A stretch of 10,095 nt of DNA from an uncultured Bacilli bacterium. Its GTDB lineage: Bacteria > Bacillota_I > Bacilli_A > RF39 > UBA660. Below are positions 7,062 to 10,095 of this stretch, piece by piece (positions within the stretch are counted from its first letter, which is position 1; each line of letters starts with the position of its first letter). The notes under the pieces are model-generated. The model did not search any database, had not been told where the DNA came from, and saw nothing but the letters and a program-made list of their open reading frames with translations. The DNA is taken from the NCBI GenBank assembly GCA_944332105.1, contig CALVJI010000041.1:1-10095 (forward strand). The letters run 5' to 3'. The position numbers were made by a program, and so were the translations under genes.

Positions 7062-7151
7062 ATGCATAAAAATGAAAGTTTTTGGCAAGATGTCATTCAC
7101 CTTTTATTCTTAGTAATCTACGGATTGCTGCTAATTCTAATTTTTAACTAA
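7062..7151 (+). CDS. 29-residue hydrophobic membrane peptide, candidate type I toxin
   Basis: Predicted small membrane peptide. It starts MHKNESFWQDV, followed by one uninterrupted hydrophobic span (about 11-28) rich in Leu, Ile and Phe and ending IFN. GAGGTGAT matches eight bases of the canonical anti-Shine-Dalgarno and its GAGG core is eight bases before ATG 7062; ATG 7056 (adds MK) is too close. A TTG at 6969 is the promoter's -35 box, not a start. The gene has its own extended -10 promoter, a structured 5' UTR and a convergent antisense RNA gene on its 3' UTR, as in TxpA/RatA and BsrG/SR4. The peptide resembles neither Fst, TxpA/BsrG nor Hok that I can see. It sits between spoIVFB and rplU, adjacent genes in Bacillus, so it looks inserted. 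Toxicity is inferred from layout only. Confidence 0.7.
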   Translation: MHKNESFWQDVIHLLFLVIYGLLLILIFN

Positions 7152-7187
7152 AAAACGCACCCATATCAACTTAGGTTGAAAGGGTGC
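7150..7187 (-). terminator. terminator of the antisense RNA
   Basis: Leftward, GCACCC (7187-7182), TCAAC (7179-7175), loop CTAA, GTTGA (7170-7166) and GGGTGC (7162-7157) form a two-part stem with a small asymmetric internal loop, then G and six Ts (7155-7150). There is no T-run in the rightward direction, so it terminates only the antisense RNA. Confidence 0.85.
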
Positions 7188-7238
7188 AACAACAAACATA
7201 AAGAAGCATCCAAACTAAGTAATGACGCATCCTTTTTT
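7182..7238 (+). terminator. 3' end of the peptide mRNA: long-range stem with T-run
   Basis: GCATCC (7227-7232) is followed by six Ts (7233-7238). Its 5' partner may be AAAGGGTGC (7179-7187; 9 bp with one G-U, 39-base loop) or the mRNA 5' end GGATACGTC (7004-7012; eight of nine pairs with 7224-7232). Termination near 7238 gives an mRNA of about 235 bases. The unusual loop size keeps confidence moderate. Confidence 0.5.
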
Positions 7239-7265
7239 AAATGTCAATCTTTTTTTGACATATTC

Positions 7266-7294
7266 ATTATAACAAACATTAAAGTATTTGACAA
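7266..7294 (-). promoter_or_regulatory. promoter of the antisense RNA
   Basis: On the minus strand TTGTCA (7294-7289), a 17-base spacer and perfect TATAAT (7271-7266). Its -35 box overlaps the -35 box of the rightward rplU promoter almost base for base. Confidence 0.85.
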
Positions 7295-7316
7295 GTAAGA
7301 TCTTTTTTGGTAGAAT
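7288..7316 (+). promoter_or_regulatory. promoter of the rplU-prp-rpmA operon
   Basis: Perfect TTGACA (7288-7293), a 17-base spacer and TAGAAT (7311-7316); RNA start is predicted near 7323, leaving a leader of about 100 bases. Confidence 0.9.
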
Positions 7317-7322
7317 TTACTT

Positions 7323-7410
7323 GTTTTGTAAGGCAATTAGCTTTTATCAAAACCGCTCGAAAAAGGTTATAAACTTATCAAAGTACCTTCCCGGCGCGTC
7401 TTAAATTTAA
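7323..7410 (+). promoter_or_regulatory. putative L21 leader in the rplU 5' UTR
   Basis: A long, relatively GC-rich leader between the promoter and the AAAGGAGG ribosome site of rplU. It contains ACCGCTCG (about 7352-7359) and GTACCTTCCCGG (about 7383-7394), which resemble the conserved core I remember for the Bacillota L21 leader, with GGT (7365-7367) and ACC (7385-7387) able to close a stem. In that family the leader is presumed to let L21 regulate its own operon. Confidence 0.55.
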
Positions 7411-7422
7411 AGGAGGTAAGAA

Positions 7423-7722
7423 ATGAAAGCTATATTTGTAACTGGTGGAAAACAATATTATGTTTCTGAAGGCGATGTTATCTATGTAGAAAAATTACCA
7501 AATGAAGTAGGTAGTGATGTTACATTCACTGAAGTACTTTATGTCAATGGTAAATCTGGTACCCCAACTGTTGCAGGTGCAAAAGTAGTAGGTACAGTTG
7601 AAAAACATGGTCGTCAAAAAAAGATTACAGTCTTTAAGTATCGTCCAAAGAAAAAATATCGTAAAAAACAAGGGCATAGACAACCTTATACTAAAGTTAC
7701 GATTAAGAGTATCGTTGGCTAA
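7423..7722 (+). CDS. rplU: 50S ribosomal protein L21
   Basis: Large-subunit ribosomal protein that binds 23S rRNA near L20. The 99 residues match the family's normal length of about 100. The N-terminus MKAIFVTGGKQYYV, the core FTEVLYVNG and the basic C-terminal loop KYRPKKKYRKKQGHRQPYT with TKVTIKSI are diagnostic. AAAGGAGG lies seven bases before the ATG. It is the first gene of the operon; its stop overlaps the prp ATG by one base (TAATG). The promoter is strong and separate from the sporulation genes upstream, as expected for a housekeeping gene. Confidence 0.98.
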   Translation: MKAIFVTGGKQYYVSEGDVIYVEKLPNEVGSDVTFTEVLYVNGKSGTPTVAGAKVVGTVEKHGRQKKITVFKYRPKKKYRKKQGHRQPYTKVTIKSIVG

Positions 7723-8027
7723 TGATACGAATTTTTGTTAAAAAAGAGAAGGATTATTTTTCTTCGATTCGTTTTAAGGGCCATGCAATGTATGATGATT
7801 ACGGAAAAGATATTGTATGTGCCGGAGCTTCAAGTATTTTAATTACTACAGTGAATGGTATTTTAAAATTCGGTCAAACGATTAAAGTTACAGAACAAAA
7901 AGATGAAGTAACTATAACTGTTTTAGAAAAAGAGAAAATTACCAATGCTTTATTAGAAAATATGCTTGAACTTTTAACAGAATTAGCTGAAAAATATCCG
8001 CGAAATATACTAGTTAAGGAGGATTAA
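7722..8027 (+). CDS. prp: Prp ribosomal-processing cysteine protease (YsxB)
   Basis: Cysteine protease that removes the N-terminal extension of L27; shown in Staphylococcus aureus, where it is essential. At 101 residues it has typical length. The active-site region GHAMYDDYGKDIVCAGAS places the catalytic histidine at H21 and cysteine at C33, with the GKDIVCAGAS block intact. The remaining part is an alpha/beta fold ending in an amphipathic helix (LLENMLELLTELAEKY). It lies between rplU and its substrate gene rpmA, the usual Bacillota arrangement, with one base of overlap upstream and four bases before rpmA. The rpmA ribosome site lies in its last codons. Confidence 0.95.
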   Translation: MIRIFVKKEKDYFSSIRFKGHAMYDDYGKDIVCAGASSILITTVNGILKFGQTIKVTEQKDEVTITVLEKEKITNALLENMLELLTELAEKYPRNILVKED

Positions 8028-8031
8028 GTAA

Positions 8032-8322
8032 ATGAATAGAATGCTTTTAAATCTTCAATTATTTGCTCACGTTAAAGCACAAGGTTCAACGAAAAACGGC
8101 CGTGACTCAGCTGGTCGTAGATTAGGCGCCAAAGTGGCTGATGGGCAAAAAATTTCTGCCGGTAGCATTATCTATCGTCAAAGAGGAACAAAGATTTATC
8201 CAGGAACTAATGTAGGTATGGGTAAAGATCACACTTTATTTAGTAAAGTAGAGGGTATTGTTCACTTTGAAAGATTAGGAAGAGACAAAAAGAAAGTTAG
8301 TGTTTATCCTGTCGAAGGGTAA
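8032..8322 (+). CDS. rpmA: 50S ribosomal protein L27 with Prp-cleaved extension
   Basis: Ribosomal protein whose mature N-terminus reaches the peptidyl transferase centre. The 96-residue precursor carries an extension ending NLQLFA, then HVKAQGSTKNGRDS; by analogy with S. aureus (cut after FFA), Prp should cleave after residue 12. The body has the canonical GRRLGAKVADGQ, GSIIYRQRGTK and YPGTNVGMGKDHTLFS. ATG 8032 is chosen since AAGGAGG (8016-8022) is nine bases upstream; ATG 8041 would still keep the cleavage site. The histidine following the cut is unusual compared with the common S or K. No clear terminator follows directly; the next one is at 8500. The obg gene that follows nearby in Bacillus is not here. 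Confidence 0.98.
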   Translation: MNRMLLNLQLFAHVKAQGSTKNGRDSAGRRLGAKVADGQKISAGSIIYRQRGTKIYPGTNVGMGKDHTLFSKVEGIVHFERLGRDKKKVSVYPVEG

Positions 8323-8380
8323 ACTTTTTTCTTACCTTGTTACAACTTTATAAATAGCACAAAAAAAAGTAAAATTTCTA

Positions 8381-8414
8381 TAGATTTTTGCATAAATATG
8401 TGCTATACTATAAA
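8381..8414 (+). promoter_or_regulatory. promoter of a short transcript with a nine-codon ORF
   Basis: Extended -10 TGCTATACT (TG at 8401-8402, TATACT 8404-8409), with TAGATT 17 bases upstream; alternatively TTTGCA (8387-8392), 16 bases, TATAAA (8409-8414). RNA start is expected between 8416 and 8421. Confidence 0.65.
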
Positions 8415-8450
8415 TGTATTAAGTAGTAGATAGAAGGGAAGGGTTAAATA

Positions 8451-8480
8451 ATGTTAAGATGGCTTTTATTCTGGCTATAA
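8451..8480 (+). CDS. nine-codon ORF MLRWLLFWL, leader peptide or micropeptide
   Basis: A tiny ORF with good initiation signals: GAAGGGAAGGG (8433-8443) ends seven bases before ATG 8451, and TAA follows after nine codons. The product has four Leu, two Trp and one Phe. It sits on its own transcript between a promoter and a strong terminator, about 110 bases in all. It may be a ribosome-sensing leader for the membrane-protein gene at 8609, a free hydrophobic micropeptide, or a chance ORF in a small RNA. I favour a translated leader because of the double ribosome site and spacing, but coding potential cannot be tested on nine codons. Confidence 0.5.
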   Translation: MLRWLLFWL

Positions 8481-8499
8481 TATACAGGATGTGAGATGT

Positions 8500-8526
8500 A
8501 AGGCTCAAGAATTGAGCCTTTTCTTT
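8500..8526 (+). terminator. strong terminator after the nine-codon ORF
   Basis: AAGGCTCAA (8500-8508) and TTGAGCCTT (8512-8520) form a perfect 9-bp stem with a GAA loop, then TTCTTT. It also is the first clear terminator downstream of rpmA. AGCCT at 8544-8548 could pair with the left arm only after the terminator has been passed. Confidence 0.9.
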
Positions 8527-8553
8527 GTCAAAAGAATGTCAAAAGCCTAAAAA
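8525..8553 (+). promoter_or_regulatory. possible promoter of the CPBP-like gene
   Basis: TTGTCA (8525-8530), a 17-base spacer and TAAAAA (8548-8553). The -35 is good but the -10 is poor. TGTCAAAAG is repeated in tandem at 8526 and 8537, 11 bases apart, one helical turn, which could be a binding site. Confidence 0.3.
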
Positions 8554-8608
8554 TGTTTTAAGAATACCATAAAATATGTTAAACTTATATTAGAAAGTAG
8601 GTTATAGT

Positions 8609-9280
8609 ATGAGTGGTGTTCAAACAAAGCATTTATTAAAAGCCGTCTGCATATATCTTTTATATTTCGTCTATTCTGTACTTACAAGTCAAATTGTTTC
8701 CTCATTACAGATAGCAAATACTTCCTTTGTAAACTTTATTGCAGATTTTCTATTTACTTGTGTTATTGCAATCGCGTATTATAAAGAATTAAAAGAAGAT
8801 GCGAATACGCTTTGTCAAAAATATACCTTTGTTAAAATTATCAAACGGGTATTACTTGGAATTGGAGCAATTATGCTTTTAAGAATTGGCATGGGAATTG
8901 TTACCGAAATTGTTTCACCCGGCCTTTCTGTCGATTCCAATACAGCCTCTATTTTAGATTTATTAAAAACTTCTCCTATATATGCAATTTTCAAAACAAT
9001 GGTTTTTGCTGTTATTTCTGAAGAATTATTATTTCGTAAATCCATAAGTTGCTGTATAAAAAATGACTGGTTATTCGTTTTTTTAGGCGCTTTAGCTTAT
9101 CCGTTATTAAATTATGTTTTCAGTGGCGGAGCTACTCCGATCCTTGATTTTGTGATGTATTACATGACAGCGATCGTCCTAAATTTTATCTATATCAAAA
9201 ATGATCGCAATATCTATATTGTCATGATCGTAAAATTTATTTTACAGTTTTTACCATTTATTGTTCTTGTGTTAATTTAG
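8609..9280 (+). CDS. CPBP-family membrane protein, catalytic residues partly lost
   Basis: Polytopic membrane protein of 223 residues related to CPBP (CAAX-processing/bacteriocin-processing) glutamic intramembrane proteases. Spans are visible at about 11-33, 40-57, 80-98, 125-137, 154-171, 178-195 and 200-222. Motif 1 is present as EELLFRKSI (E138, E139, R143). Where active members have FxxxH, this one reads YPLLN (164-168), and where they have HxxxN it reads KFILQ (K209, Q213), so both histidines and the asparagine appear missing. It may be a pseudoprotease with a binding or chaperone-like role. A weak AGTAGG precedes the ATG by eight bases. It is followed after 22 bases by a second membrane-protein gene, probably one operon. 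Confidence 0.75.
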   Translation: MSGVQTKHLLKAVCIYLLYFVYSVLTSQIVSSLQIANTSFVNFIADFLFTCVIAIAYYKELKEDANTLCQKYTFVKIIKRVLLGIGAIMLLRIGMGIVTEIVSPGLSVDSNTASILDLLKTSPIYAIFKTMVFAVISEELLFRKSISCCIKNDWLFVFLGALAYPLLNYVFSGGATPILDFVMYYMTAIVLNFIYIKNDRNIYIVMIVKFILQFLPFIVLVLI

Positions 9281-9302
9281 AGGAAATAGAAAGGGAAAGA
9301 TT

Positions 9303-10004
9303 ATGAAAAAAAAACACTTAACAAATATAACAATTGCCATCGCTTGTTTACTACTCATTGTTTACAGTGGTATAAGCATTTCTAAAATGCTTCTTTCCCA
9401 AAAACAAGATACGATTACCTTAAATGAGTCAGAAGATAAAGTTATCGCTATGGAAAATAAACAAACCAAAATGACGAAGTTGGAGACCAAAGAGTACTAC
9501 TACTATGAGATTGAAGATTATGAAAGAGATTTGAAATACTCATGGAAGTTTAAAAAGGATGAGAACAAAGACATTTCGGTCGAAGAGAGTTTGTTTATTG
9601 AGGATGATTTGCGCTTATCTTTGGATGCCCAAACCAAAGATACGGAAAAAATTAAGGAAGATGTGAGTCAAGATAAGCTCATTATCACTTTTGATTACCA
9701 TGGTAACTTACCCTTAGAAACAACTGTCCGCATTAATGTTCAAGATAAATTTAAAGACAATGAAAGATTGTATTTATATTACTATAATCCTGAGTTGGAT
9801 CAAATAGAATATATTGCCCATAACGTTTTAGTAAAAGATGGGTATGTAGAATTTGAACTCGAACATTGCTCGGACTATTTTTTAACTGCCGCAGTTGTCA
9901 ATGATGCCGTCAATAATCCCCAAAGTGTCAACTATATTATCATTGGTTTAATTGTTGTCGTCTTCATATTAGTTGCTGTAACCTTATTTCAGTCAAAAAA
10001 ATAA
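9303..10004 (+). CDS. hypothetical two-span membrane protein with extracytoplasmic domain
   Basis: I do not recognise a named family. The 233 residues run: basic MKKKH start, hydrophobic helix 9-31 (signal anchor or signal peptide), a Lys/Glu-rich extracytoplasmic region 32-208, and a C-terminal span 211-229 followed by QSKK. This resembles surface proteins anchored at the tail but without an LPXTG motif. The region has a tyrosine-rich KEYYYYEIEDYE and a beta-rich half (LIITFDYHGNLPLETTVRIN, RLYLYYYNPELDQIEYI) ending EHCSDYFLTAAV, like the HFSxYxL ending of Gram-positive surface beta-domains. GAAAGGGAAAG precedes the ATG. It is probably co-transcribed with the CPBP-like gene, 22 bases upstream, suggesting the two act together at the membrane. 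Confidence 0.72.
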   Translation: MKKKHLTNITIAIACLLLIVYSGISISKMLLSQKQDTITLNESEDKVIAMENKQTKMTKLETKEYYYYEIEDYERDLKYSWKFKKDENKDISVEESLFIEDDLRLSLDAQTKDTEKIKEDVSQDKLIITFDYHGNLPLETTVRINVQDKFKDNERLYLYYYNPELDQIEYIAHNVLVKDGYVEFELEHCSDYFLTAAVVNDAVNNPQSVNYIIIGLIVVVFILVAVTLFQSKK

Positions 10005-10042
10005 TTTACCTATTTTATGAAGTCACTGAAAAAGTAATGAAA

Positions 10043-10091
10043 TAAAAAAATGATATTTAGAATCTATTTCTATTTATCATTTTTTTATTTA
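10043..10091. terminator. terminator closing the CPBP/surface-protein operon
   Basis: AAAAAATGATA and TATCATTTTTTT form the outer stem and TAGAA/TTCTA (about 10058-10062 and 10068-10072) an inner stem. T-rich tails exist on both strands, so it can work in both directions. Confidence 0.75.
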
Positions 10092-10095
10092 AATT

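Larger units (their letters stand above)
7150..7259 (-). ncRNA. predicted ~110-nt antisense RNA, candidate type I antitoxin
   Basis: A leftward transcript bounded by a strong promoter (start near 7259) and an intrinsic terminator (T-run at 7155-7150). It would begin with a small hairpin, GTCAA (7259-7255) with TTGAC (7247-7243), and run through the complement of the peptide gene's whole 3' UTR without entering the coding region beyond the stop. Overlap with a peptide mRNA ending near 7238 is about 89 bases. No ORF with a ribosome site was found. It also carries GGATGCGTC and GGATGCTTCTTT, near copies of the peptide mRNA's own 5' UTR, so it can compete for the same 3' UTR partners. Confidence 0.68.

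Noticed and set aside
1..10095. Recoded TGA (Mollicutes-type code)
   Set aside because: All long genes use TGG for tryptophan and contain no in-frame TGA, so the standard code fits.
1..10095. CRISPR array, tRNA, rRNA or insertion sequence
   Set aside because: No regularly spaced direct repeats, cloverleaf-like segments, rRNA blocks or transposase motifs were seen.

Overview
The window is AT-rich, uses the standard code (all tryptophans are TGG, no in-frame TGA, almost all stops TAA) and has strong Shine-Dalgarno sites and sigma-A-type promoters. The right half carries spoIVFA-spoIVFB-rplU-prp-rpmA, the gene order known from Bacillus. L27 also has the N-terminal extension that goes with the Prp protease. 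Together these point to a low-GC Bacillota, Bacilli/Erysipelotrichia-like, with at least part of an endospore programme. I cannot name the species.

Region 1 (1-3539) is a defence-type operon of three tightly overlapping genes: the C-terminal half of an AbiEi antitoxin (cut by the window start), an AbiEii nucleotidyltransferase toxin, and a 791-residue fusion of a TOTE-type archaeo-eukaryotic primase domain to a superfamily II helicase. Region 2 (3540-4258) is a junction: a small inverted repeat and the broken 3' part of a pilin/surface-type protein, with two frame changes, no N-terminus and a GC-richer last third. A bidirectional terminator separates it from region 3 (4334-5461), two leftward genes: an orphan 182-residue protein behind a near-consensus promoter, and a regulator with two XRE-type HTH domains and a 9-bp inverted repeat upstream.

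Region 4 (5615-6956) holds SpoIVFA (degenerate LytM domain) and SpoIVFB (site-2 protease), the sigma-K activation pair. Region 5 (6969-7316), wedged between spoIVFB and rplU, is the most interesting part. It has an extended -10 promoter, a perfect hairpin beside a Shine-Dalgarno site, a 29-residue single-span hydrophobic peptide, a 3' UTR whose end is complementary to the mRNA 5' end, and a convergent strong promoter making a predicted ~110-nt antisense RNA with its own terminator. This is the anatomy of a type I toxin-antitoxin system; the peptide matches no family I recognise.

Region 6 (7288-8322) is the ribosomal operon rplU-prp-rpmA with its own promoter and a likely L21 leader. Region 7 (8323-8526) has no conventional gene but carries a promoter, a nine-codon ORF rich in Leu and Trp, and a strong terminator. 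Region 8 (8609-10004) is a two-gene unit: a CPBP-like membrane protein that seems to have lost catalytic residues, and an unrecognised two-span membrane protein, followed by a terminator.
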